Positions 1 to 6,489 of a stretch of 8,170 bases of DNA are shown here, in pieces. Made by a program: the position numbers and the translations under genes. Each line of letters begins with the position of its first letter. The stretch's first letter is position 1. The DNA lies in contig JAITQP010000287.1 of assembly GCA_031288885.1 (NCBI GenBank), positions 1-8,170 on the forward strand, read 5' to 3'. The stretch comes from Prevotellaceae bacterium. Its GTDB lineage: Bacteria > Bacteroidota > Bacteroidia > Bacteroidales > UBA932. The notes under the pieces were generated by a model. That model did not search any database. It saw nothing but the letters and a program-made list of their open reading frames with translations, and had not been told where the DNA came from.

Positions 1-2
1 TG

Positions 3-119
3 GCGCTGGGCGTGAGCAATCAGGGAAGCAACGTGGCGCACTTTGCCCACGTGGGCGGAATGCTCTTCGGGTTCCTGCTCATAAAATACTGGCAAAAGAA
101 ATCGCAGCACTTTTATTAG
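3..119 (+). CDS. Rhomboid family intramembrane serine protease, C-terminal end (5' part outside window)
   Basis: The reading frame enters from the left edge and ends at TAG 117-119. Only 38 residues are visible. They include NVAHFAHVGG, the last catalytic transmembrane helix of rhomboid proteases, where the His of the AHxGG motif is the base of the Ser-His dyad. A hydrophobic stretch (MLFGFLLIKYW) and a basic end (QKKSQHFY) follow, as expected where the helix leaves the membrane. Rhomboids cleave transmembrane substrates inside the inner membrane. The stop codon lies inside the first heptamer (TTATTAG, 113-119) of a repeat element, so this end is probably not the original one. Bacteroidota rhomboids commonly continue into a cytosolic DUF6576-type tail, and a matching tail is found past the element at 295-492. 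The visible catalytic His is intact, so a membrane protease lacking its tail could still be made. The catalytic Ser lies outside the window. Confidence 0.85.
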   Translation, partial: ALGVSNQGSNVAHFAHVGGMLFGFLLIKYWQKKSQHFY

Positions 120-290
120 CTATTAGCTATTAGCTATTAGTTATTAGCTATTAGTTATTAGTGATTAGTGGAAGATGCTTCGATTGGATTGCCTCGCTAC
201 GCCTGCAATGACGGTGAGCACGCTTGTCGTCATTGCGAGCGTAGCGAAGCAATCCAGCTAATAACTAATAGCTAATAACTAATAACTAAT
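113..290. repeat. Palindromic repeat element with heptamer arrays at both ends
   Basis: Eight tandem heptamers of the form (C/T)TATTAG, the last one TGATTAG, run without gaps from 113 to 168. The right end, 258-290, holds four copies of the complementary heptamer CTAATA(A/G) plus a partial fifth. Between them lies a 28-bp-arm inverted repeat. The whole unit could therefore fold as one long hairpin. No coding capacity for a transposase is present. It resembles a non-autonomous MITE-like or REP-like element. The boundaries are inferred from where the heptamers stop; no target-site duplication could be recognised because the ends are themselves repetitive. Confidence 0.75.
186..255. repeat. Core inverted repeat of the palindromic element (28-bp arms, 14-base loop)
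   Basis: The left arm 186-213 starts GGATTGCCTCGCTACG. The right arm 228-255 ends GTAGCGAAGCAATCC. The arms are complementary at 25 of 28 positions, with mismatches at the 8th, 18th and 19th bases. The loop is 214-227. Sequences of this type (CATTGCGAGC...GAAGCAATCC) occur as dispersed palindromic repeats in many bacterial genomes. In RNA either strand would form a stable hairpin between the rhomboid stop and the downstream genes, but no U-tract follows, so it is not a standard terminator. Confidence 0.8.
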
Positions 291-294
291 CCCC

Positions 295-492
295 GTGTTT
301 TCGTTTTTAAGAAATATTTTTTGCAGGAAGCGTCGCGTGCCACCCCGCGCTGCGGTTGACGATTTCGAGATAGCGTACAACCTGCGACGGCAGCAGCGGC
401 AGCAGGAGCTTGACCGTATCCTCGACAAGATTTCGGCAAAGGGCATGGGCAGCTTGACGAAAAAAGAAAGAAAAACCCTGACGGAGCGTTGA
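295..492 (+). CDS. Short ORF resembling the detached C-terminal tail (DUF6576-like) of the upstream rhomboid
   Basis: Sixty-five codons from a GTG at 295 to TGA 490-492. The frame is open only from 286, just inside the repeat element. The start has no Shine-Dalgarno sequence and is the first plausible codon. The N-terminal part is basic (RNIFCRKRR). The C-terminal half, ELDRILDKISAKGMGSLTKK, resembles the helical DUF6576-type tail (pattern DRILDKI..G..SLTxxE) found at the end of many Bacteroidota rhomboid proteins. It sits directly after a rhomboid frame that ends prematurely in the repeat, and it overlaps acpH by four bases as an operon neighbour would. I infer it is the original 3' end of the rhomboid gene, now in a different frame (+1 relative to the rhomboid) and separated by the element. 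Whether it is translated on its own is unknown. Confidence 0.6.
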   Translation: MFSFLRNIFCRKRRVPPRAAVDDFEIAYNLRRQQRQQELDRILDKISAKGMGSLTKKERKTLTER

Positions 493-1073
493 ACTACCTT
501 GCCCACATACTGCTTTCGGGCGGCAGCGCGCCGCGCCGCGTAGGCGGGTTTATTGCCGACTTTGTGAAGGGCGGCAGGCTGCATGGCTTTCCGGAGGAAA
601 TTCGTCAGGGCATTGTGCTGCACCGCCGCATCGACGCTTTCACCGACGCGCACCCGCTGGTGCGGGAGGCGCGCGCGCTGCTGCGGCCATACTTCGGGCG
701 GTACGCCGGAATTTTCTTGGACATTTTCTACGACCACCTTCTGGCGAAAAATTGGCAGCGCTTTTCCGGCGTCAGCCTTGCGCGCTTTGCGGCGTCGTTT
801 TACGTAACCCTGCTGCGCAGCTACCGCTGGCTACCCTTGCCGGTCAAGAGCTTTGCGTGGCACTTTATCCTCACCAACCGCCTTGGGCGCTACGCCCATC
901 CGGCGGGCGTTCGGCGCGCGCTGCAAATTATGAGCGCCTACAGCTCGCTTCCGCCAATGAGCAACGAAGCCATACAAATCCTCCGCAGGCACGAAAAAGA
1001 GCTGGAGCAAAATTTTCTGCAATTCTTTCCGCAGCTGCAAAAAATGGCAGCGGGCGATAGCGACGGGCTTTAA
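489..1073 (+). CDS. acpH: Acyl-carrier-protein phosphodiesterase (ACP hydrolase, DUF479 family)
   Basis: The family removes the 4'-phosphopantetheine arm from holo-ACP in the cytoplasm, giving apo-ACP. The 194 residues match the length of E. coli AcpH (193). Family landmarks are present: the MNYLAH start, ADFVKG at 23-28 with Asp24, HRRIDAFTD at 45-53, and DIFYDHLLAKNW at 78-89. These Asp/His clusters fit the metal-dependent HD-like active site. The start is a TTG; it is chosen because the family begins MN(F/Y)LAH, and no ATG is available at that point. It overlaps the TGA of the preceding ORF as TTGA, which suggests translational coupling. No separate promoter was seen, so expression probably depends on transcription coming through the rhomboid region and the palindromic element. 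The gene is GC-rich, unlike abiE downstream. Confidence 0.9.
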   Translation: MNYLAHILLSGGSAPRRVGGFIADFVKGGRLHGFPEEIRQGIVLHRRIDAFTDAHPLVREARALLRPYFGRYAGIFLDIFYDHLLAKNWQRFSGVSLARFAASFYVTLLRSYRWLPLPVKSFAWHFILTNRLGRYAHPAGVRRALQIMSAYSSLPPMSNEAIQILRRHEKELEQNFLQFFPQLQKMAAGDSDGL

Positions 1074-1116
1074 ATGAGTTGATATTATGTGTTTTACATG
1101 ATGTAACGAAAGCTAT

Positions 1117-1147
1117 TTTGCGGATTGGAATAATATGTGTAACTTTG
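1117..1147 (+). promoter_or_regulatory. Bacteroidota-type promoter of the abiE operon
   Basis: TTTG at 1117-1120, a 19-base spacer, then TAACTTTG at 1140-1147. This matches the Bacteroides housekeeping consensus (TTTG, 19-21 bases, TAnnTTTG) at every defined position. A transcript would start a few bases after 1147, about 45 bases before the abiEi ATG. Confidence 0.8.
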
Positions 1148-1150
1148 CAG

Positions 1151-1173
1151 ACGGATATAAAATTTATATCCGT
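1151..1173. promoter_or_regulatory. 23-bp perfect palindrome, probable AbiEi operator
   Basis: Two 11-base arms (ACGGATATAAA and its complement) surround a single central base. The palindrome starts three bases after the -7 box, so it covers the expected transcription start, where a bound repressor would block the promoter. AbiEi antitoxins are known to repress their own operon by binding inverted repeats in the promoter; the assignment to AbiEi here is inference. It could instead act as an RNA hairpin in the 5' leader. Confidence 0.6.
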
Positions 1174-1195
1174 TTGAAAAATAGAACATATAAGA

Positions 1196-1993
1196 ATGAA
1201 TGCAGCGGTCAGCATAGAAAAATACTTGCAACAGGTTAGAGCACGGGGGCGCTACTCCTTTACCCTTGATGAGCTGCGGCAAAGAACAAGCTTATCGTAT
1301 CGCAGCGTAAAGCAAAATCTTTACTACTTAAAGAGTAAAAAATACATTGCTCAAATTCGCCAAGGTTTCTATGTCATTCTTTTTCCTGAATATACCGGAA
1401 TGGGGACGGTTCCTGTATATCAGTATATTGGCCATTTAATGAAATCGCTCGACAAGCCCTATTATATTGGGCTGCTTTCTGCTGCGGCGCTACACGGGGC
1501 TGCGCATCAGAAAGTAATGGTTGATTACATTGTAACGCAAAATCCTGCACCTCGAAATATAAATAGTAAAAACGATAAGTTGTTCTTTATTAGCAAGAAT
1601 GAGCTGCTAACGGAGGGTATCATTCAAAAAAAATCGCGGGTAGGGTATATAAATGTTTCTTCGCCCGAGCTGACGGCTTTTGACTTGCTCGACCAAATCC
1701 GCCGTTTTGGGTTAAATCACATTACCACCGTTTTACAGGAGCTGCACGAAGTAATGAAAGCTTCACCGTTGAAGAAAATCGCTCTGCTCAATAATAATAC
1801 CGCTAATATTCAGCGTCTTGGCTATATTCTGGAAAATTTCACGGAGGGTCAAAAGTTAGCCGATGCGCTGTATAAAATGGTTGAAAATCAAAAACTTTCA
1901 TATATTCCGCTTTCGCCGGTCAAAAAGCGCGTTGGCACGTATGATACCAAATGGAAAATAATAGTTAACACAGAAATAGACCCTGACCTATGA
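1196..1993 (+). CDS. abiEi: AbiEi-type antitoxin and operon repressor (type IV toxin-antitoxin)
   Basis: A 265-residue protein with an N-terminal winged helix-turn-helix at about residues 5-65: FTLDELRQRTSLSYRSVKQN, then a wing ending IRQGFYVIL. The AbiEi core follows with its hallmark YYIGLLSAAALHGAAHQ at about 89-105 and the family-like C-terminus LSYIPLSPVKKR...TKWKIIVN. In AbiE systems this protein represses its own promoter and counteracts the toxin without a stable complex, the type IV mode. Cytoplasmic, no signal or membrane segment. The ATG at 1196 follows an A/T-rich stretch without a Shine-Dalgarno, usual for this phylum. The stop overlaps the toxin start as ATGA, so the two are translationally coupled. 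The gene is more AT-rich than acpH and alaS around it, which fits acquisition by transfer. The function in this host (phage abortive infection or element maintenance) cannot be read from the sequence. Confidence 0.9.
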   Translation: MNAAVSIEKYLQQVRARGRYSFTLDELRQRTSLSYRSVKQNLYYLKSKKYIAQIRQGFYVILFPEYTGMGTVPVYQYIGHLMKSLDKPYYIGLLSAAALHGAAHQKVMVDYIVTQNPAPRNINSKNDKLFFISKNELLTEGIIQKKSRVGYINVSSPELTAFDLLDQIRRFGLNHITTVLQELHEVMKASPLKKIALLNNNTANIQRLGYILENFTEGQKLADALYKMVENQKLSYIPLSPVKKRVGTYDTKWKIIVNTEIDPDL

Positions 1994-2793
1994 TACCTGA
2001 AGACTACATAGAAAATTGGAAAGTTGAATACCCGTGGAGAAAATACGAGCTTGTTGAGCAGGATTTAGTCATTGCCCGCTCGCTGGTGGAAATGTTTTCG
2101 GACGATTTGCTGCGGGAGCACTTGGCATTTCGAGGCGGTACGGCTTTGCACAAGCTTTTTATCAAGCCGCAGGCGCGCTACTCGGAGGATATTGATTTGG
2201 TGCAGATACGGCGCGAGCCGATAAATCCTGTGCTGAAGCGAATTCGGGAAAGGTTGTCGTTTTTGGGGCAAAAGCGCGTTGTTAAGCAGAAGCTTCATAA
2301 CAATGTGGTGATTTACCACTTCGACAGCGAAATTCAACCCATAGCACATATGCGGCTGAAAATCGAAATCAATACCCGCGAACATTTGAACTTGCTGGGC
2401 TTGCAGGAAATGCCGTACGAAGTTAAGAGCGGCTGGTTTTCGGGCAGCTGCAATATTACAACCTACCCGCTCGAGGAGCTGTTGAGCACCAAATTCAAAG
2501 CCGTTTATGGGCGGAAAAAGGGGCGTGACTTGTTCGACATGTATTGGGCTTTAACGCATTGCGAATTTGATATTGAAAAGCTGCTGTACTGCTGCCGCGA
2601 GCATTACAAATTTGCCGAGCTAAAATACCCGACCGACAAGCAATTTGTTTTGAATATGGAGGAGAAATTGTCCGATTACGAGTATGCGAATGATGTTTTC
2701 TCAATTATCCGAAACGATGTTGACTACAATCCGCGCAAGGCGTGGGAGCTGGTGAAAGAAAAATTCGGAATTGAAGATATGGGGAAAGAGTAG
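1990..2793 (+). CDS. abiEii: AbiEii nucleotidyltransferase toxin (type IV toxin-antitoxin)
   Basis: A 267-residue DNA-polymerase-beta-type nucleotidyltransferase of the AbiEii/AbiGii (DUF1814) family. Motifs in order: FRGGTALHKLF at 47-57 (nucleotide-binding GG[ST]); YSEDIDLV at 64-71 with the metal-binding pair Asp67 and Asp69; LKIEIN at 123-128, supplying the third acidic residue; KFKAVYGRKKGRDLFD at 168-183, the family K...R..RDLxD motif. All expected catalytic residues are present, so the toxin should be active. AbiEii-like enzymes bind NTPs and stop growth; related MenT toxins add nucleotides to tRNA. The target here is not shown. It starts inside the antitoxin stop codon (ATGA), the usual antitoxin-toxin order. 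No clear intrinsic terminator follows on this strand; the hairpin at 2874-2894 has its U-tract on the other strand. Confidence 0.92.
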   Translation: MIPEDYIENWKVEYPWRKYELVEQDLVIARSLVEMFSDDLLREHLAFRGGTALHKLFIKPQARYSEDIDLVQIRREPINPVLKRIRERLSFLGQKRVVKQKLHNNVVIYHFDSEIQPIAHMRLKIEINTREHLNLLGLQEMPYEVKSGWFSGSCNITTYPLEELLSTKFKAVYGRKKGRDLFDMYWALTHCEFDIEKLLYCCREHYKFAELKYPTDKQFVLNMEEKLSDYEYANDVFSIIRNDVDYNPRKAWELVKEKFGIEDMGKE

Positions 2794-2863
2794 GGTAGGG
2801 CGTCGCCTAAGAGTGATTTTTTGTGCAGCAAAAAAGCAGCAACGAACAACCCTAACAGGGGGT

Positions 2864-2894
2864 AAAAACAAAACCCGCTCTACACGAGAGCGGG
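2864..2894 (-). terminator. Intrinsic terminator of alaS and of the small RNA
   Basis: A perfect 8-bp stem (CCCGCTCT, 2874-2881, with AGAGCGGG, 2887-2894) and a 5-base loop. On the minus strand it is followed by TTTTGTTTTT, so it ends leftward transcription. The plus-strand side has no U-tract. Confidence 0.8.
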
Positions 2895-2947
2895 CCTTCT
2901 AACCTAAAACTTAACCTATGAAAAAACTCTACTGTGCTTTCGCACGA
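2864..2947 (-). ncRNA. Candidate small RNA downstream of alaS, possibly Bacteroidales-1 motif
   Basis: Read leftward, a -7 box (TACCTTTG, 2957-2950) is followed at once by a hairpin of GTGC, a GAAA tetraloop and GCAC (2945-2934). Then come a U-rich single-stranded stretch with two AGGTTA copies about a dozen bases apart, and the 8-bp terminator hairpin with its U-tract. That is a compact transcription unit of roughly 85 bases. A GNRA tetraloop forms only on this strand, which supports the orientation. I recall the Bacteroidales-1 RNA motif (Weinberg and colleagues) as bounded by a promoter and a terminator and often located downstream of the L20 gene. Here rplT lies one gene upstream on the same strand. 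The family name is from memory and unchecked; the start site is approximate. Confidence 0.5.
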
Positions 2948-2949
2948 TA

Positions 2950-2957
2950 CAAAGGTA
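2950..2957 (-). promoter_or_regulatory. -7 box (TACCTTTG) of the candidate small RNA
   Basis: On the minus strand TACCTTTG matches TAnnTTTG exactly. The -33 element is weak: TTG triplets lie upstream but with a spacer of about 24 bases instead of 19-21. It lies just beyond the alaS stop codon, giving the RNA a start independent of alaS. Confidence 0.55.
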
Positions 2958-3010
2958 GTGCATTTTTGAAGTTTTGATTCTCAACAAGCGCTAATTAATG
3001 CTGTTAAACG

Positions 3011-5659
3011 TTATTGCGCTTGTAAATTGCTATCTATCAACTCGATTATTTTCTGCAAAGCGGCGTTTAATCCGTCACAATTCTTTCCTCCTGCCGTTGC
3101 AAAGAACGGTTGACCCCCTCCGCTGCCCTCTATATGCGTGGCTGCTTCGCGCACAATCTGCGAGGCGTTGAGCCCCCTTTTTACCACATCATCGCCCAGC
3201 ATGAGCATGATGACAGGCTTGCCGCCGGATGCGGTTGACATCGCAAAAACAATGTCGGGCGCCGATGCGCGCAGCTGAAACGCCAGCTCCTTGCCAAAAT
3301 CGGACGGAACGTTTAGCTGCGCTTCCGTTTGTGCGTCCAGCTTCACCAGCTTGTAGCCGTCTTTGTGCTCCGCGCGGCTAAGCAGGGCGTCCTTGAGCAT
3401 GGCGATACGCTCCTTCATGTAGAGCTCCACCTGCTTTTGCAGCTCGGCGTTTTCGCCAATAGTTTTTTTGATGGCGGAGATTAGGTTGGGCGTGTTGTGG
3501 AAAAACGCGCCTACTTCCCTGAACAGGTTTTGCAGGCGATACACCACCTGCTCGGCTTCCTCGCCCGTTACCGCCTCTATGCGCCGCACGCCCGCCGATA
3601 TTGCCGCCTCCGATGTTATTTTGAACAGCCCGATTTGTCCGGTTGCCTGCACGTGCGTTCCGCCGCACAGCTCCACCGAGTCGCCCAGCTGAATGACGCG
3701 AACGCTATCGCCATACTTTTCGCCAAACAGCGCCATTGCGCCCAGCTCTTTTGCCTTAGCCATCGGCACGGCGCGGTGCTCAACAAGCGCAGCGTTTTTG
3801 CGAATGAGCCTATTCACCAGCTGCTCCACGCGCGCTATCTCCTCATCGGTCACTTTTTGGAAGTGCGAAAAGTCAAAGCGCAAGCCGCCGGGCGAAACCA
3901 TGGAGCCTTTTTGCTCCACGTGCTTTCCCAGCACTTCGCGCAGCGCGTAGTGGAGCAGGTGGGTTGCCGAGTGGTTGTTGGCGGTTGCCGTGCGCTTCTC
4001 GACGTTCACAACGGCGCGCAGCGGCGCGTCCACGTTTTGCGGCAATCGGGCGGTGATGTGCACGGTCAGGTTGTTTTCCTTGTGCGTGCTCAGCACCTCT
4101 ATGCGCTCGCCCGCGCTTTGCAGGTAGCCAACGTCGCCCTGCTGCCCGCCGCTTTCGCCGTAGAAAGGCGTGACGCTGAGCGCCACCTGATACTGCTCTT
4201 TGCCCTTGCTTTTCACCTTGCGGTAGCGCACGATGCCGGCCTCCGCGTCGCAGGTATCGTAGCCTACAAACTTGAAATCGGCGCCCGATTTTACCTCTAC
4301 CCAGTCGCCCGTTTCCACCACCGCCGCGTTACGGCTCCGGTCTTTTTGCGCGTTCAGCTCCTGCTCAAACGTTTTTTGGTCAACGGTCAGCCCCTTTTCG
4401 CGCGCCATGAGCTCGGTGAGGTCAAACGGAAAACCGTAGGTGTCGTACAGCACAAAGGCGGTTTTTCCGTCAATCTCCGTCTTGCCCTCCCTCTGCCGCT
4501 TTTCTATTTCGGAGTCGAGCAGCCGTATTCCCACCTCAAGCGTTCGTAAGAAGGTGGCCTCCTCTTCGGCTATCACTTTTTCCACCAAGCTTTTTTGGGC
4601 TTCGAGCTCGGGGAAATACTTGCCCATTTGCGCCACCAGCATGGGGACGAGCTTGCAGATAAACGGCTCGCTGAAGCCGAGGAAGGTAAACCCGTAGCGC
4701 ACGGCGCGCCGCAAAATGCGCCGGATGACGTACCCTGCTTTTACGTTGCCCGGCAGCTGCCCGTCAGCAATGGAGAAGCTCACCGCCCGCAGGTGGTCGG
4801 CTATAACGCGCATGGCAACGTCGCACGCAGCGTCGTCGCCGTACTTTTTTCCGCTTAGCGCGGCGATTTCCGAGATGATGGTTTGGAAAATGTCGGTGTC
4901 GTAGTTGCTCGTTTTGCCCTGTAGCACCATGCACAGGCGCTCAAACCCCATGCCCGTATCGACGTGCTTGGCGGGCAGCGCTTCGAGGCTGCCGTTGGCC
5001 TTGCGGTTGAACTGAATGAACACCAAATTCCAAATTTCTATCACCGTGGGCAAGCCCTTGTTGACCAAAGTAGCCCCGTCAACCTTGGCGCGCTCGGCGT
5101 CGCTGCGCAGGTCTACGTGAATTTCCGTGCAGGGGCCGCAGGGGCCAACGTCGCCCATCTCCCAAAAGTTGTCCTTTTTGTTGCCGTAGATGATTTGCGA
5201 GGTGGGCAAAAACTGCCTCCACAGCTCCAGCGCCTCGCTATCCGGCTCAACGCCGTTGGCCTTGTCGCCCTCAAAAACGGTGGCGTACATGCGCGATTGG
5301 TCAATTTTGAACACGCCGGTGAGCAGCTCCCACGCCCACGCAATGGCCTCCTTCTTGAAGTAATCACCAAAGCTCCAGTTGCCCAGCATCTCAAACATGG
5401 TATGGTGGTAGGTATCGTGCCCCACCTCCTCCAAATCGTTGTGCTTGCCGCTCACGCGCAGGCATTTTTGCGTATCGGCAACGCGGCGGCTGCTGGGGGT
5501 GGCGTTGCCCAAAAAGTAATCCTTAAACTGGTTCATACCGGCGTTGGTAAACATGAGCGTGGGGTCGTTCTTTACCACCATGGGCGCCGAGGGGACAATG
5601 AGGTGCTCCTTTGATTTGAAAAAATCCAGAAAGGCGCTGCGAATTTCTTGTGAAGTCAT
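3011..5659 (-). CDS. alaS: Alanyl-tRNA synthetase
   Basis: Charges tRNA-Ala with alanine in the cytoplasm and hydrolyses misacylated Ser- or Gly-tRNA-Ala. The 882 residues match full-length bacterial AlaRS (E. coli 876). The class II catalytic domain is complete: [14 protein letters not shown] start, [46 protein letters not shown], and motif 3 DTGMGFER at 234-241. The editing domain carries the zinc-binding set HSATH (His563, His567) and CGGTH (Cys665, His669), almost exactly the E. coli numbering. The C-Ala domain ends with the conserved [14 protein letters not shown] segment. The start ATG at 5659 gives the canonical N-terminus and has no Shine-Dalgarno. A short repeat array lies just before it and the rplT terminator beyond that, so alaS needs its own promoter (none recognised) or read-through from the infC operon. 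Confidence 0.98.
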   Translation of the reverse strand: MTSQEIRSAFLDFFKSKEHLIVPSAPMVVKNDPTLMFTNAGMNQFKDYFLGNATPSSRRVADTQKCLRVSGKHNDLEEVGHDTYHHTMFEMLGNWSFGDYFKKEAIAWAWELLTGVFKIDQSRMYATVFEGDKANGVEPDSEALELWRQFLPTSQIIYGNKKDNFWEMGDVGPCGPCTEIHVDLRSDAERAKVDGATLVNKGLPTVIEIWNLVFIQFNRKANGSLEALPAKHVDTGMGFERLCMVLQGKTSNYDTDIFQTIISEIAALSGKKYGDDAACDVAMRVIADHLRAVSFSIADGQLPGNVKAGYVIRRILRRAVRYGFTFLGFSEPFICKLVPMLVAQMGKYFPELEAQKSLVEKVIAEEEATFLRTLEVGIRLLDSEIEKRQREGKTEIDGKTAFVLYDTYGFPFDLTELMAREKGLTVDQKTFEQELNAQKDRSRNAAVVETGDWVEVKSGADFKFVGYDTCDAEAGIVRYRKVKSKGKEQYQVALSVTPFYGESGGQQGDVGYLQSAGERIEVLSTHKENNLTVHITARLPQNVDAPLRAVVNVEKRTATANNHSATHLLHYALREVLGKHVEQKGSMVSPGGLRFDFSHFQKVTDEEIARVEQLVNRLIRKNAALVEHRAVPMAKAKELGAMALFGEKYGDSVRVIQLGDSVELCGGTHVQATGQIGLFKITSEAAISAGVRRIEAVTGEEAEQVVYRLQNLFREVGAFFHNTPNLISAIKKTIGENAELQKQVELYMKERIAMLKDALLSRAEHKDGYKLVKLDAQTEAQLNVPSDFGKELAFQLRASAPDIVFAMSTASGGKPVIMLMLGDDVVKRGLNASQIVREAATHIEGSGGGQPFFATAGGKNCDGLNAALQKIIELIDSNLQAQ

Positions 5660-5662
5660 TAT

Positions 5663-5696
5663 AATTAGGAATTACGAATTAGGAATTACGAATTAA
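5663..5696. repeat. Period-7 ATTA repeat array before alaS
   Basis: Two exact copies of a 14-base unit, AATTAGGAATTACG (5663-5676 and 5677-5690), and a partial third (AATTAA). Each unit is two heptamers. The array begins three bases upstream of the alaS ATG on the minus strand and would form the end of its 5' leader. Confidence 0.8.
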
Positions 5697-5705
5697 GCGG
5701 TGTAG

Positions 5706-5739
5706 AAAAACAGCCGAAGCATTTTGCTTGCTCCGGCTG
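5706..5739 (-). terminator. Intrinsic terminator of the infC-rpmI-rplT operon
   Basis: An 11-bp stem (5711-5721 with 5729-5739; one G-U pair when read on the minus strand) with a 7-base loop, followed leftward by five U's. It lies 24 bases after the rplT stop. On the plus strand the same hairpin is followed by TTTTTT (5741-5746), so it could work in both directions. Confidence 0.85.
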
Positions 5740-5762
5740 ATTTTTTGCCCACTTGGGCTATG

Positions 5763-6107
5763 CTACTTTACCGCATTTACTATCGCTTCAAAAGCGCTGG
5801 GGTGGTTCATTGCCAAGTCGGCAAGCACCTTGCGGTTGAGCTGTACGCCTTTTGCGTTGAGCTTGCTGATGAACACCGAGTAGGTCAACCCCTGAGGGCG
5901 AACGGCGGCGTTGATGCGCTGAATCCACAGCGAGCGGAAGTTGCGCTTTTTGGTGCGGCGGTCGCGGTAGGCGTAGGTCAACCCTTTTTCGACGGTGTTC
6001 TTGGCAACCGTCCAAACGTTGCTGCGGGCAAGAAAGTTACCCTTGGCAAGCTTCAAAACTTTTCTGCGCCGCTCCCTTGAGGCGACGCTGTTCACTGAAC
6101 GTGGCAT
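5763..6107 (-). CDS. rplT: Ribosomal protein bL20
   Basis: 114 residues, the normal length. It binds 23S rRNA early in large-subunit assembly. Diagnostic stretches: [19 protein letters not shown], a basic N-terminal extension; [18 protein letters not shown]; and [17 protein letters not shown] near the end. The start is preceded by AAGGAG at 6122-6117, nine bases from the ATG, a clear Shine-Dalgarno that is uncommon in this phylum. It is the last gene of infC-rpmI-rplT, 106 bases after rpmI, and is followed directly by a terminator. In E. coli and Bacillus, L20 represses this operon by binding its mRNA; whether that applies here is unknown. Confidence 0.98.
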   Translation of the reverse strand: MPRSVNSVASRERRRKVLKLAKGNFLARSNVWTVAKNTVEKGLTYAYRDRRTKKRNFRSLWIQRINAAVRPQGLTYSVFISKLNAKGVQLNRKVLADLAMNHPSAFEAIVNAVK

Positions 6108-6194
6108 TTTTCTTCTCTCCTTTTGTTGTTTGTGAATGGTTAGCGTTTCCCTGCATCGGAACTCTTTTCTGCTAATTCATTCGGTTAAAAAATA

Positions 6195-6217
6195 GTAGCG
6201 GGCGTAGGCTCGGCTAC
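6195..6217 (-). terminator. Weak hairpin plus U-tract at the rpmI stop codon
   Basis: GTAGC (6217-6213) pairs with GCTAC (6199-6195) around a 13-base loop with only partial inner pairing. Leftward it is followed by TATTTTTT. The rpmI stop codon (6216-6214) lies in the stem, so a ribosome ending rpmI would open it. It could be a partial terminator or attenuator that lowers rplT relative to rpmI, but the stem is short and this may be chance. Confidence 0.25.
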
Positions 6218-6411
6218 CTGTTTACGAGCAGCTCCCGTACCTGCTTCACGTTGACGTCCGCCACCAGCGCAGAGTGCGATAGGTTGCGCTTTTGCTTGGT
6301 GGCTTTTTTCGTCAAAATGTGGCGCAGATAGGCGTGCTTGCGCTTGATTTTTCCGGATCCGGTGAGCACAAATCGCTTTTTGGCCCCCGAATTTGTTTTC
6401 ATTTTTGGCAT
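6214..6411 (-). CDS. rpmI: Ribosomal protein bL35
   Basis: 65 residues, full length for bL35 of the large subunit. Family signature: [14 protein letters not shown] at the N-terminus, then [17 protein letters not shown] and the C-terminal [10 protein letters not shown]...QVRELL. The ATG at 6411 follows an A-rich stretch with no Shine-Dalgarno. It lies between infC and rplT, the conserved bacterial order. The 78-base gap to infC holds four tandem CAGC units (6474-6489) and a small GC-rich hairpin. Confidence 0.98.
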   Translation of the reverse strand: MPKMKTNSGAKKRFVLTGSGKIKRKHAYLRHILTKKATKQKRNLSHSALVADVNVKQVRELLVNR

Positions 6412-6489
6412 CTTTTTTTAGTTATTTTTGGTTGTGAGATATTTCAATAATCAGCGGCGCACAAGCGCTGCGGCAGCCAGCCAGCCAGC

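Noticed and set aside
113..290. CRISPR array
   Set aside because: The units are 7 bases and contiguous with no unique spacers, and the right half is the inverted complement of the left.
279..737. 152-codon minus-strand ORF
   Set aside because: It is antisense to the rhomboid tail ORF and acpH, has no recognisable domain, and its start lies in the repeat element.
2794..2863. Plus-strand terminator for abiEii
   Set aside because: Only 4-bp stems (such as CCCT/AGGG near 2850-2860) and unpaired T or A runs were found; none makes a credible terminator.
2918..2977. 19-codon plus-strand peptide beginning MKKLYCAFARY
   Set aside because: It coincides exactly with the antisense of the small RNA hairpin and its -7 box. 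No plus-strand promoter or Shine-Dalgarno is present, and the GNRA loop favours the minus strand. A conserved peptide is possible but less likely.
3497..4549. 350-codon plus-strand ORF, and the 216-codon one at 4964-5614
   Set aside because: Both lie antisense within alaS, which is unmistakable in full length on the other strand. Their low-complexity composition (V, A, R, H, L) is what GC-rich coding DNA gives in the complementary frame.
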